DNA of 41,752 bases from an uncultured Oscillospiraceae bacterium (GCA_934567355.1 CAKTJC010000025.1:1-41752); one strand, 5' to 3'. Positions 8,013 to 16,032 are shown, counted from the first letter of the stretch. Translations and numbers: made by a program. The notes: a model not told the origin generated them from the letters alone.

Positions 8013-8461
8013 TTTTGTTTTCCTTTCTGAATTCGGGTATGGATGCGGCGGAGAAGAAAAAATACGGCGATCCCGGCGCTCACTCCGGCAACGTCGATCC
8101 ACACGTCGATGACGCTGGGACCCCGCCCGGGGCGGAAGACCTGAATGGTCTCGTCGATGTTGGCGGCAAGCATGCCCAGAAACATGGGAGCGCTGACGCG
8201 GTGTATGCCGCGCTGCCCGCCCAGGCGCAGCAGCCAGCACAGGAAGAAGCCCAGTGCGGCAAATTCCAGGAAGTGCCCCAGCTTGCGCAGCAGCAGCTCC
8301 GGCATCCCGCGCAGGAAGGGGAACGTCTGCCCCAGCCATTGCAGCAGCCCGCCACTGATCTGCCCGGATTCCTGACCGGGCAGCATGGAATTGCCCCAGA
8401 TGAAGCACAGCAGCGCGGCAACGGCGCAGATACACAGCACTTTTCGAGATTTGAAGCTCAT
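8009..8461 (-). CDS. VanZ-like family membrane protein
   Basis: This 150-residue protein has about four membrane segments and the VanZ pattern: IWGNSMLPGQESGQIS after the first helix, LRKLGHFLEFAALGFF, and DETIQVFRPGRGPSVIDVWIDVAG near the end. VanZ confers low-level teicoplanin resistance by an unknown mechanism. Most chromosomal VanZ-like proteins have no assigned role. Its start codon follows the mntP stop with no intervening base, and its stop overlaps the DUF4358 start. It is thus the second gene of the mntP transcription unit. Confidence 0.9.
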   Translation of the reverse strand: MSFKSRKVLCICAVAALLCFIWGNSMLPGQESGQISGGLLQWLGQTFPFLRGMPELLLRKLGHFLEFAALGFFLCWLLRLGGQRGIHRVSAPMFLGMLAANIDETIQVFRPGRGPSVIDVWIDVAGVSAGIAVFFLLRRIHTRIQKGKQK

Positions 8462-9025
8462 TTACAGGATCCCCAGGTCTTTCAGCAGAATTTTGATGCC
8501 CAGCAGAACCAGCACTGCGCCGCCCAGAAATTCTGCCTTCTTTTCAAATTTGTTGCCGAAGATGCCGCCAATGGTCACGCCCACGGCGCTGAGAACAAAG
8601 GTGGTGACGCCGATCAGCGACACGCACGCCCAGATGGAGACCTCCGCCGTCATGGCAAGCGAAATGCCCACGGCCAGCGCATCGATGGAGGTGGCCACCG
8701 CCAGGGGCAGCATGGCCTTGAAGGACAGATCGGGGGAGGCTTGCTCCTCGGACTTGTCCAGTGCTTCCTTGATCATGTTGCCGCCCACCAGCACCAGCAG
8801 ACCAAAGGCGACCCAGTGATCCACCGCCCGGATGGCATCGGCAAATATCTTGCCGAGGAAGAAACCGATCAGCGGCATCAGCGCCTGGAAGAAGCCAAAC
8901 CATGCGCCGCAGACCAGTGCCGTCTTTGCGCCCGCCCGGCGCACCGCCAGTCCCTTGCATACCGACACCGCAAAGGCGTCCATGCTCAGACTGAGACCCA
9001 ACAGTAGTATGTCCACAAATCCCAT
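8462..9025 (-). CDS. mntP: Manganese efflux pump MntP
   Basis: This 187-residue protein has six membrane segments built as two repeats. Each repeat carries the conserved acidic site, SLSMD16AFAVSVCKGL and ATSID115ALAVGISLAM. The family exports Mn2+ and protects against manganese overload. ATG 9025 has GGAGG 8 bp upstream; an earlier in-frame ATG would place the start inside the promoter. Its own sigma-A promoter is at 9102-9130. The azlCD genes lie 140 bp upstream in the same direction behind a Mn2+ riboswitch, with no terminator between, so read-through could add manganese control. Confidence 0.93.
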   Translation of the reverse strand: MGFVDILLLGLSLSMDAFAVSVCKGLAVRRAGAKTALVCGAWFGFFQALMPLIGFFLGKIFADAIRAVDHWVAFGLLVLVGGNMIKEALDKSEEQASPDLSFKAMLPLAVATSIDALAVGISLAMTAEVSIWACVSLIGVTTFVLSAVGVTIGGIFGNKFEKKAEFLGGAVLVLLGIKILLKDLGIL

Positions 9026-9061
9026 AGGTTTATCCTCCGTTCGGCACGCAGGGGGACCTCC

Positions 9062-9130
9062 GCACCGTATATTTTTTCCACCCGGTGCATCATGGATGTA
9101 TTCTATACCAGATGCCGGGGAAAATGTCAA
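9062..9130 (-). promoter_or_regulatory. mntP promoter and short leader hairpin
   Basis: The promoter is TTGACA (9130-9125), a 17-bp spacer and TATAGA (9107-9102) on the minus strand. The leader of about 70 nt contains GCACCG (9088-9083) pairing with CGGTGC (9067-9062). I see no yybP-ykoY core in this leader. Confidence 0.8.
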
Positions 9131-9165
9131 TGAATCGGGCGAAAATACAATAAAAGTTTAATAAA

Positions 9166-9477
9166 TCAGATCGGCAGCCCCATCAGCCGCTCCACCAGGA
9201 ACACCGCTGCGGAGCTGGCCAATGCCACGACGATGAGACTCTGGTTCAGGTAGGCAAGGACGATCGCCACTGCCAGTGCCGCTGCACCGCTGAGCATGGA
9301 GGCAGTATCCTGCAAAATGGCGGGGAAGGTCATGGCTGCCAAACATGCATAGGGCACATAGTGCAGGAAGGAGCGGACGAACCGGCTCCGGATGGGCTTG
9401 CGGAATACTGTCAGCGGCAGCATCCGCACAAGATAGGTGGTCAGCGCCATGGCGGCGATGTAGAGATAGATATTCAT
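9166..9477 (-). CDS. azlD: AzlD family branched-chain amino acid transport subunit
   Basis: This 103-residue membrane protein with about four hydrophobic segments is typical of AzlD, the small partner of AzlC. It shows MNIYLYIAAMALTTYLVRMLP at the start and FVRSFLHYVPYACLAAMTFPAI in the middle, both usual for the family. The start codon overlaps the azlC stop as ATGA, so the two are translated together. AzlCD pairs export branched-chain amino acids or analogues. Here the pair sits behind a Mn2+-type riboswitch and next to mntP, so another substrate or a link to metal stress should be considered. Confidence 0.93.
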   Translation of the reverse strand: MNIYLYIAAMALTTYLVRMLPLTVFRKPIRSRFVRSFLHYVPYACLAAMTFPAILQDTASMLSGAAALAVAIVLAYLNQSLIVVALASSAAVFLVERLMGLPI

Positions 9478-10184
9478 TTTCGCTCCTCTTTTTCCTCCAC
9501 GGGAAACAGCCAGGCGCAGATCCCGGCGGCGGCAACGGTGCAGATGACAATGGGCGTGCCCTTGGGCGCTTTCCCCAGAGCGGGTACCCAGGCAAACAGA
9601 CTGCTGAGCGCCAGCGCCAGCAGCGCCGCGAGGGCAACCGGGCGCTCTTTCTTTGCCGGGGGGATCACAATGGCAATGAACATGCCATACAGCATAACAC
9701 CCAGCGCCGTGCGGATGGATACGGGCAAAATTGACCCCGCCAGCGCGCCGAACAGGGTGCCGCTGATCCAGCCCACAATGGGCAGCAGCCCCAGCCCGTA
9801 GAGGAATGGCACCGTCAGCGCGTGCTCGCGCGCCATGGCCAGGGCGAAAACCTCGTCCGTATTAAAAAAGGCGATCAGCAGCCGGGGCAGAAGTCCGATC
9901 TCCTGCCCCATCCGCTGGCTCAGCGCCAGACTCATCAGGGCGTAGCGGCTGTTGATGATCAGCTGCGTGAGGATCATCATCCACAGGCCGGAATTTTCAA
10001 CGATGGTGGTCAGCCCGGCAAACTGCCCGGCGCTGGTCAGATTGCTGGCGGAAATCGCGGTGGCCTGTGCAACGGTCAGCCCCTTGGATACCGCCATTGC
10101 GCCGAAGCCGAAGCTGACGGAAAAATACCCCAGTCCCACCGCCAGCCCGCGGCGGATGCCCAGGGTATATTCTGCTTTGTTCAT
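9474..10184 (-). CDS. azlC: AzlC family branched-chain amino acid exporter
   Basis: This 236-residue polytopic membrane protein shows AzlC hallmarks: a GLGYFSVSFGFGAMAVSKGLTV start region, TSAGQFAG, INSRYALMSLALSQRM, FNTDEVFALA and a LPIVGWISGTLFG segment. It forms an exporter with AzlD. ATG 10184 (MNKAEYTLGIRRG) is chosen because family members begin here. A possible in-frame ATG at 10205 lacks a better ribosome site. Two promoters precede it, the distal one passing through a yybP-ykoY riboswitch and terminator. This is unusual, since AzlC is not a recognised metal transporter. Confidence 0.93.
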   Translation of the reverse strand: MNKAEYTLGIRRGLAVGLGYFSVSFGFGAMAVSKGLTVAQATAISASNLTSAGQFAGLTTIVENSGLWMMILTQLIINSRYALMSLALSQRMGQEIGLLPRLLIAFFNTDEVFALAMAREHALTVPFLYGLGLLPIVGWISGTLFGALAGSILPVSIRTALGVMLYGMFIAIVIPPAKKERPVALAALLALALSSLFAWVPALGKAPKGTPIVICTVAAAGICAWLFPVEEKEERK

Positions 10185-10224
10185 GGTTCTCTCGTCTCTT
10201 TTCATGGTGATGCGTAGTCGTATC

Positions 10225-10253
10225 ATCATACAACGCCGCCGCAGCGCCGTCAA
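10225..10253 (-). promoter_or_regulatory. Proximal azlC promoter, downstream of the riboswitch
   Basis: TTGACG (10253-10248), a 17-bp spacer and TATGAT (10230-10225) lie on the minus strand between the riboswitch terminator and azlC. Transcripts from here would bypass the riboswitch and give basal expression. The match is five of six at both boxes. Confidence 0.6.
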
Positions 10254-10291
10254 GGATTTTTGCGCGATCCGGAGCAGCCCGCCAAGGGCAT

Positions 10292-10326
10292 AAAAAAACG
10301 CGTATGGCAAAACAGTCCATACACGT
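10292..10326 (-). terminator. Riboswitch expression-platform terminator
   Basis: ACGTGTATGG (10326-10317) pairs with CCATACGCGT (10307-10298) in a 10-bp stem with one G-U pair and a 9-nt loop. Seven T follow (10298-10292). A competing hairpin, CAGTC with GACTG, would trap the 5' arm and could be the antiterminator. Confidence 0.88.
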
Positions 10327-10357
10327 AAAGACTGCATGCACAATGACGAAATTGCAC

Positions 10358-10440
10358 ATGAGTCTCATTAATTAAGATATGCCAGGCTTATACGCCAGTA
10401 TGTTGACATACCACGCTGCAAGCGTCAACTACTCCCTCAT
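10358..10440 (-). promoter_or_regulatory. yybP-ykoY manganese riboswitch aptamer
   Basis: On the minus strand P1 is AUGAG (10440-10436) with CUCAU (10362-10358). Directly inside is GGAGUAG (10435-10429), the hallmark loop of this class. Helix UUGAC/GUCAA follows, then the conserved GUCAACAUACU (10407-10397), a UGGCAU strand, and GAGAC closing into P1. The element starts at the predicted transcription start and ends about 30 nt before the terminator, as expected. Known members bind Mn2+ and switch expression on. The class call rests on recalled consensus, not on a covariance search. Confidence 0.82.
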
Positions 10441-10448
10441 TGGGGCGT

Positions 10449-10477
10449 ACTATATCATATTCCCCTGCCAATGTCAA
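10449..10477 (-). promoter_or_regulatory. Distal azlC promoter, driving the riboswitch
   Basis: A perfect -35 TTGACA (10477-10472), a 17-bp spacer and TATAGT (10454-10449) with an extended TGA lie on the minus strand. Transcription should start within a few bases of the aptamer's P1 strand. The rest of the gap to the divergent gene at 10611 shows no gene. Confidence 0.85.
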
Positions 10478-10610
10478 TACATGGGAAAAATGTTTTGCAC
10501 GATTTGGAAACCTATTTCCGCTTTTGCCGGGGAACACTATTGCAGAAAGATTGGGAAGCGCCCCGGGGAGGGAATCCGGGGATATGCGTTTGGGAAAGAG
10601 AGGGGAAAAG

Positions 10611-12035
10611 ATGAAGCATCTGCTGTTTTCCGTTTTGGCGGCGGTGTGTGCGGTTATTTTGGGGCGGGCGGCGGTTCGGGAGAATTATATCCGGTTGGAT
10701 GGGCGGCTTTATCCCAGGGATGCCGCCGTGCTGGTGCTGCCGGAGGGCGTGCCGGATCCGGCGGTGCTGGGGGAATTTTCCAATCTTCGGTGGCTGGATC
10801 TGCGGGGGAAGGGGCTGACGCCGGAGCAGTATGCCGCCATTGCCCGGTGGGCAGGGGACGCAGAAGTGATATGGGAGCTGGATTTTCAGGGCGGACGCCT
10901 GAATGCCGGCGTTACCGCCGTGCAGGTGCGGCAGCTGACGGCGGAGGATGCGGCGGCACTGGCGGCGCTCCCCCGTCTGCGCCGGGTGGATGCCCGACTG
11001 TGCCGGGATGGCGAGGCGCTGGAAATGCTTTCGTCGCTGCTGCCCCGGTGCGCTGTGGAATACACGGTGGAGCTGGGCGGTGTGTGCATGAGCGGGGAAG
11101 AATGCGCCCCTGCGCCGGGAAGATGCACGGCGCAGGAGGTACGCCGGGCGCTGGCGCGGCTTCCGAAGGCGGAGCATATCGATCTGCGCCGGACGGGCAT
11201 CCCTGCCGCGCAGGCGCGGGAGCTGGCAATGGAGCATCCGCAGTGTTCCTTCCTGTGGGAGGAGGAGCTGGGCGGAGTGCGCTTCCGCACGGATGCTGCC
11301 GAGTTGGATTTTTCCGGCATCCCCATGGAGGGCACGGAGGAGATCGAGGCGCTGCTGCCCTTCCTGCCGAATCTGCGCAGGATGATTCTGTGCGACTGCG
11401 GCATCGGGAGCGAAACCATGGCGGCGCTCGGTCAGCGGCACCCGAAGATCCGCTTTGTGTGGCGGGTGAAGCTGGGGCCGCTCTCCGCTCGGACGGACGA
11501 CACCTGGTTTGCACCCATCACCAAGGGACAGCTGATCGGCGGCAGCGACGCGGACGAACTCAAATACTGCATCGACATGGAGTGCATCGACCTGGGGCAC
11601 TGCTGGATCCGCAACTGCGAATGGGCGCGCGGCATGAAAAAGCTGCGCTATCTGGTGCTGGCGGATACCTATGTGCGGGATCTGTCCCCGCTGGCGGGGC
11701 TGAAAAATCTGACCTATCTGGAGCTGTTCGTCACCCCGGTGCGGGACTATTCGCCCCTGCTCGGCTGCACGGGGCTGGAGGATCTGAACCTGGGCTACAC
11801 CTATGGCGACCCCGCCCCCGTGGCCAAAATGACCTGGCTGAAAAATCTGTGGTGGGGCGGGCTGCACCATGTGCCCTGGTACGGCGGCGAAAATCCGGCA
11901 GTCACACTTCAGCGCGGACTGCCGGATACAAGACTGAAATTTTATGCCGGTTCCTCCACCGGTCTGGGCTGGCGGGAGCTGCCCCATTACTACGAAATGC
12001 GCGACCGCATCGGTATGTATTATATGAAGGGGTAG
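10611..12035 (+). CDS. Secreted or membrane-anchored leucine-rich-repeat protein
   Basis: This 474-residue protein has a short N-terminal hydrophobic segment (about residues 2-18) and a mainly repeat-based body. Leucine-rich units are recognisable at LRWLDLRGKGLTPEQ, LRRMILCDCGIGSETM, ECIDLGHCWIRNCEWARGM, LRYLVLADTYVRDLSPLAGL and LTYLELFVTPVRDYSPLLGC. The last two have the clean spacing of cell-surface LRR proteins. No LPxTG anchor is seen. ATG 10611 follows GAGGGG, and an upstream in-frame ATG lies within the divergent riboswitch promoter. Such proteins usually bind other proteins; the partner is unknown. The gene converges on the yhaN-like gene with a 2-bp gap. Confidence 0.82.
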   Translation: MKHLLFSVLAAVCAVILGRAAVRENYIRLDGRLYPRDAAVLVLPEGVPDPAVLGEFSNLRWLDLRGKGLTPEQYAAIARWAGDAEVIWELDFQGGRLNAGVTAVQVRQLTAEDAAALAALPRLRRVDARLCRDGEALEMLSSLLPRCAVEYTVELGGVCMSGEECAPAPGRCTAQEVRRALARLPKAEHIDLRRTGIPAAQARELAMEHPQCSFLWEEELGGVRFRTDAAELDFSGIPMEGTEEIEALLPFLPNLRRMILCDCGIGSETMAALGQRHPKIRFVWRVKLGPLSARTDDTWFAPITKGQLIGGSDADELKYCIDMECIDLGHCWIRNCEWARGMKKLRYLVLADTYVRDLSPLAGLKNLTYLELFVTPVRDYSPLLGCTGLEDLNLGYTYGDPAPVAKMTWLKNLWWGGLHHVPWYGGENPAVTLQRGLPDTRLKFYAGSSTGLGWRELPHYYEMRDRIGMYYMKG

Positions 12036-12037
12036 TG

Positions 12038-14149
12038 TCACCGGGCGATGTGTGTTTCTTCCCGTGCCTGACAGGTGAAAAGGATGATCTGCCGCTCGGC
12101 GGCAAGCTCCTGCAGGAGCGACATGGCAGCGTCCAGGCGGGCATCGTCGAAGCGTGCCAGCGCGTCGTCCAGAATCAGGGGAGCCTCCGGGGTCAGCGCC
12201 TGTGCAACGGCCAGGCGGAGGGCAAGATAGACCTGGTCAACGGTGCCCTCGCTGCGCCACAGCGCTTCCCGCAGGGCGGCATCCTGTGTGCTGCCGGAGC
12301 GGAGGGTCAGGTCGTCGTCCAGACGCAGGCGGTCATATTTCCCCAGGGTCAGGCGGGAAAGGTACTGCTGTGCCTGCCCGGTGATGCGCGGGGCGAAGCG
12401 GCGCTGCAGGACGGATGTTGCCTGCGCCAGCGTCTGCTGTGCCAGCTCCAGAGCGGCTTCATAGCGCTCCAGGGCGGCAATGCGCTGCTCCAGCCTAGCC
12501 AGGCGGCTGCGCAGCTCGTCCTCCTGCCCCAGGGCGGTCATCTGCCCGCGGCACTGACCGTCCGCACTCCGGAGCAGCTGCTCCTGCCGGCGGAGCGTCT
12601 GCAGGGCGGCGGCGGTCTCTTCGGCGGTCTCCGTGCGGCTGTCCGCCCGGGGTTCCGGGGGCAGGGGGCGCGCCATTTCTTTCAGCGTCTCATACTGCCG
12701 CTTTGCCCGGGCGGCATCCTCCTGCGCTGCGGCAAGCGCCTGCCAGGCACTGCTGACTTGCTGCCACTGCCGCCGACACTGCTCCAGATTCTGCCCGCCG
12801 CATGCTTCCCGCACCTGCCGGTGCAGAAGCTCCCGGCGGCGGGCAAGCTCTGCCGCGTTTTGCTGATAAGCTTCCTCCTGCTGCCGGTAGAGCACCAGCG
12901 ACCGGAGATAATCGTCCGCCTGCCGCTGCCAATCCTCCGGCGAGGGGGACCCGTAGCGCCGGGTAAGGGAGCGCCGGGCTTTGCCGCCGCCTGCGGCAAA
13001 AATCATGAGAAAAATCAGGGATAAAAGCAATATCCCCGCCGAAACGGCAGTGATGATATACTGCTCCTGCCACGCGCAGATTCCTGCCGCCGCTGCGGCC
13101 AGCAGCGCGACAAGCAGCCAGAGCAGCAGCGGCTTCCGGTTTTGATAGACGGCAATATCCTCTGCCAGCTGGCGGTGCACCTCCTTTGCCGACTTCCCGG
13201 CAAAGCAGCCGTCCTCCCTGGGCGGCGCGGGGGGAAGGGGCTGGGGCTGCTGCCGGAAATCCATCAGCTGCTGCCACAGGGCGTCCAGCGCCTGCTGCTT
13301 CTCCTGCGCCTCCTGCGCGCAGGAAAGATCCCTGCAGGCTTCCTCTGCCGCATCCAGGCGGCGCTGCGATTCCTCCTGCGCCCGGGCGGCGGCATCTACC
13401 CGCTCCCGATCCCGCAGAGCGTCCTGATAGGCGAGGGCGGCTTCATGATTTTGAAGCGCGGTTTGCGCAGCGGCGTTTTCTTCCATCTTTTCGGCGATGC
13501 TCCTGCATTCCTCCTGCGCCTGACGCAGGGCATCCAGCTTGCCCAGGAGCGCGGTGCGCTCCTGCTGCGCCTGGGGGAGCAGGCCGGAGCGGTTGTAGCG
13601 GCAGCGGTTTTTCAGCTCCCGCAGTCCCTTTTGCAGCAGGGCGGCATCGCCGCTTTCGTCGCCGGTGGTCACCAGGGCGTTGAGCCGGCGGCGCAGCGCC
13701 TCGTCCTGGGTCACGGGCAGGTCGCTCAAGCGAATGAAGCCCGCCCGGCGGAACACGCTGCGCTCCACCCCCAGCAGCCGCTCGCCGCAGTTTGCAGCCG
13801 TCAGCTCCGGCACGGCCAGACCGGATTCCGTTTCCCAGGCGCGAAACTGCCCCATGGGGATGCGGCCGCGGGTGGTGCGCTCCAGGGTGATGCGGCGGCC
13901 TTCCCACTGGATCTCCATCCGGCCGGACATGGGGCTGCCCGACCAGGGAGCGTAGCGCTCCTTGTCCGCCAAATTTCCCTTGGTGGATTTGGACTTGGTG
14001 TCCACTCCGTAGAGCATGGCCAGCAGAAATGCGCACCAGGTGCTCTTGCCCCATTCGTTGGGGGCGGTGATGACGTTCAGCCCCGGTTTCAGCTCCAGCG
14101 TCTGCCCCTCCAGCTTGCCGAAGGTAGCGGTCATGGATTCGATTTTCAC
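12038..14149 (-). CDS. SbcC/Rad50-like ATPase with a membrane hairpin (YhaN-like)
   Basis: This 703-residue SMC-type ATPase probably works with the nuclease-like partner encoded upstream. Its Walker A is APNEWGKST (about residues 29-37), with Ala instead of the usual first Gly. Long Gln/Glu/Arg-rich coiled coils occupy about residues 180-310 and 410-610. Two adjacent hydrophobic segments (about residues 345-390) interrupt them, as in membrane-bound YhaN. A signature-like GTVDQVYLALRLAVAQAL and Walker B PLILDDALARFDD follow at the C terminus. Its start overlaps the partner's stop as ATGA. A role in DNA-end processing or phage defence is inferred from the family, not shown here. Confidence 0.87.
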   Translation of the reverse strand: MKIESMTATFGKLEGQTLELKPGLNVITAPNEWGKSTWCAFLLAMLYGVDTKSKSTKGNLADKERYAPWSGSPMSGRMEIQWEGRRITLERTTRGRIPMGQFRAWETESGLAVPELTAANCGERLLGVERSVFRRAGFIRLSDLPVTQDEALRRRLNALVTTGDESGDAALLQKGLRELKNRCRYNRSGLLPQAQQERTALLGKLDALRQAQEECRSIAEKMEENAAAQTALQNHEAALAYQDALRDRERVDAAARAQEESQRRLDAAEEACRDLSCAQEAQEKQQALDALWQQLMDFRQQPQPLPPAPPREDGCFAGKSAKEVHRQLAEDIAVYQNRKPLLLWLLVALLAAAAAGICAWQEQYIITAVSAGILLLSLIFLMIFAAGGGKARRSLTRRYGSPSPEDWQRQADDYLRSLVLYRQQEEAYQQNAAELARRRELLHRQVREACGGQNLEQCRRQWQQVSSAWQALAAAQEDAARAKRQYETLKEMARPLPPEPRADSRTETAEETAAALQTLRRQEQLLRSADGQCRGQMTALGQEDELRSRLARLEQRIAALERYEAALELAQQTLAQATSVLQRRFAPRITGQAQQYLSRLTLGKYDRLRLDDDLTLRSGSTQDAALREALWRSEGTVDQVYLALRLAVAQALTPEAPLILDDALARFDDARLDAAMSLLQELAAERQIILFTCQAREETHIAR

Positions 14150-15207
14150 GGCAGCGCCACCTCCTCACCGTCCAGCAGCGCAGCGGAGATCTCCGCTGCC
14201 AGAGCGGCCAGCTCCGGCGCATGCTTCGCCTGCCGCTTCAGCAGGTCAAAATAGACGCCCCGCAGACTGTCCTCCCCGGCGCTCTCCCAGGTATCCCGCG
14301 CCTGGCGGGTCTCGTCCCGCAGCTCCAGCAGCGCCAGGTGGGCAAAGCGGCGTTTCAGCAGCTCCGGCTCGACCACCCCGCGCCCGGTCAGCGTCACCCG
14401 GAACAGGTCTTCGCTTGCGGCGGGGGGCAGGAGAGATTCCAGCGTGCAGAGCGCGTCGGTCTGCACCTGAGCCTGCAGGTCGTGAAACTGGGGCAGACCC
14501 AGAGGTAGCCAGCGCAGCGTCACCCGCTCATCCAGCGTCACCAGATAGAGCCCTTTTTCGCCCGGCTCGTCCCAGCCCCGCCCCATGGGGCAGCCCGGCC
14601 AGGCGCACAGAGCGTCCCCCACCCGGAAGGAGCCGTGGGTGTGGATGTGCCCCAGCGCCAGATAGTCCAGCCCGGATTCCCGCACCTGGGCGGCCGTCAC
14701 CGGGCAGCAGGGGGAAGAGAGGCTCAGCGGGTCGCCATGGAACACACCCACGCACCGGCGGGCGTCGCCCTCCGCATGGAAGCCCTCCAGCAGCGCCGGG
14801 CAGTCCATGCTTTGGTAGCCCGCGCCGTATACCCGGCAGTCCAGCTCCAGCAGGTCGATGTGATCCAGCGCGCCCGTGAAGATATGTACATTTTCCGGCC
14901 ATGTCTCCGTCAGCCAGGGGGACGATGGCGTGCAGTAGTCGTGGTTGCCGGGGGAGATGCACACCGGCACGGCGCATTGCTCCAGCGCCCGCCGGACGGC
15001 GTCAATGCATTCCCGGGGCGGGGCAGGGGAGTCGAACAGATCTCCTGCCAGCAGCACCAGACCGCATTGCTCCCGGCGGCACAGAGCGGCGATTCGCTCG
15101 GGAAGCTCCAGCTGGAGGCGGTGCAGCCGCTCCCGCTGCGCCTCCGGCAGGGAGCGGAAGGGTGTGCCCAGGTGCCAGTCCGCACTGTGAAGCAGCTTTA
15201 GTCCCAT
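14146..15207 (-). CDS. SbcD/YhaO-like metallophosphoesterase (DNA repair exonuclease family)
   Basis: This 353-residue protein holds every block of the calcineurin-like nuclease fold: HSADWHLG at residues 7-14, AGDLFD near 54, GNHDY near 93, HGDP near 156 and GHIHTHG near 188. These bind the two metal ions of Mre11/SbcD enzymes. A smaller C-terminal domain follows. It overlaps the ymdB-like gene by 10 bp and the ATPase gene by 4 bp, giving a tightly coupled three-gene operon. It should form an Mre11-Rad50-type complex with the ATPase. Exact DNA substrates are unknown. Confidence 0.9.
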   Translation of the reverse strand: MGLKLLHSADWHLGTPFRSLPEAQRERLHRLQLELPERIAALCRREQCGLVLLAGDLFDSPAPPRECIDAVRRALEQCAVPVCISPGNHDYCTPSSPWLTETWPENVHIFTGALDHIDLLELDCRVYGAGYQSMDCPALLEGFHAEGDARRCVGVFHGDPLSLSSPCCPVTAAQVRESGLDYLALGHIHTHGSFRVGDALCAWPGCPMGRGWDEPGEKGLYLVTLDERVTLRWLPLGLPQFHDLQAQVQTDALCTLESLLPPAASEDLFRVTLTGRGVVEPELLKRRFAHLALLELRDETRQARDTWESAGEDSLRGVYFDLLKRQAKHAPELAALAAEISAALLDGEEVALP

Positions 15208-15974
15208 TGGTCAACTCTTTCCGCCCGCAGGCATTTTCCGGTGGCACTGTCCAGCGTGAACAGCACCCCCTCCATCTTGGTCGCGCCGTCCGCCCAGCGG
15301 TAGCGCTGGGGCAGGTCGCCGCGGAATCTTGCAATGGACAGCTCCGGCCGGATGCCCAGCACGGATTCCCGCGGGCCGGTCATACCCAGATCCGTCACAT
15401 AGCCGGTGCCCTGGGGCAGCACCCGGTTGTCCGCCGTGGGCACATGGGTGTGGGTGCCCCATACGGCGCTGACCTTTCCGTCCAGCATATAGCCCATGGC
15501 AAGCTTTTCGGAGGTCGCCTCGGCGTGAAGCTCCACCAGGATGAATCTGGCATTGATTTGCCCAAGAATTTTATCCACCATCAGAAAGGGATTGTCCGGA
15601 CCGTAGTCCATGCCGCACCGGCCGATCAGGTCGATCACCGCCACATCGCCGCATTTGCTCTCGTAAACGCCCCAGCCCCTGCCGGGTACCTGGGGAGCAT
15701 AGTTCGCGGGACGGATGATTCGGGCAGATTCGTCCATATATGCGGTGATTTCCCGCTTGGAAAAGCTGTGATTGCCCAGGGTGATAACATCTGCCCCGGC
15801 GTCCAGGATGTCCTCTGCCTGATCGGGGGTGATACCGACCACGCTGGCGTTTTCCCCGTTGACCACCACAAAGTCCGCTTCAGTGCTTCTTTTCAGCCGC
15901 CGCAGATGCCGGCGCACCCGCTCCATCCCCGGCGCGCCCACCACATCGCCCACGGCAAGAACCTTGAATTCCAT
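15198..15974 (-). CDS. ymdB: YmdB-like metallophosphoesterase (TIGR00282 family)
   Basis: This 258-residue enzyme is of the family whose Bacillus member hydrolyses 2',3'-cyclic nucleotides and affects biofilm and motility decisions. Conserved metal-site blocks are visible: VGDVVG near residue 8, VNGENAS near 38, TLGNHSFS near 67, VELHAEATSEK near 148 and WGTHTHVPTAD near 173. ATG 15974 has AAGGAG upstream, and a strong promoter at 16033-16061 matches. It leads the operon with the SbcCD-like pair. The RNase Y gene often found beside ymdB is absent here. Confidence 0.93.
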   Translation of the reverse strand: MEFKVLAVGDVVGAPGMERVRRHLRRLKRSTEADFVVVNGENASVVGITPDQAEDILDAGADVITLGNHSFSKREITAYMDESARIIRPANYAPQVPGRGWGVYESKCGDVAVIDLIGRCGMDYGPDNPFLMVDKILGQINARFILVELHAEATSEKLAMGYMLDGKVSAVWGTHTHVPTADNRVLPQGTGYVTDLGMTGPRESVLGIRPELSIARFRGDLPQRYRWADGATKMEGVLFTLDSATGKCLRAERVDQWD

Positions 15975-16032
15975 AGATACTCCTTCTTTACTCCTGACAT
16001 TGATTTTCCGGAGTTTTCTGAATATTTGTTTT

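Noticed and set aside
9026..9101. A second manganese riboswitch in the mntP leader
   Set aside because: The leader is only about 70 nt. It has a simple GCACCG/CGGTGC hairpin and lacks the GGAGUAG and CAUACU elements.
10379..13024. A long open frame on the plus strand (about 880 codons)
   Set aside because: It runs through the LRR gene in another frame and antisense to the yhaN-like gene. Its product is Gly/Ala/Arg-rich with no domain, a by-product of GC-rich codons in the real genes.
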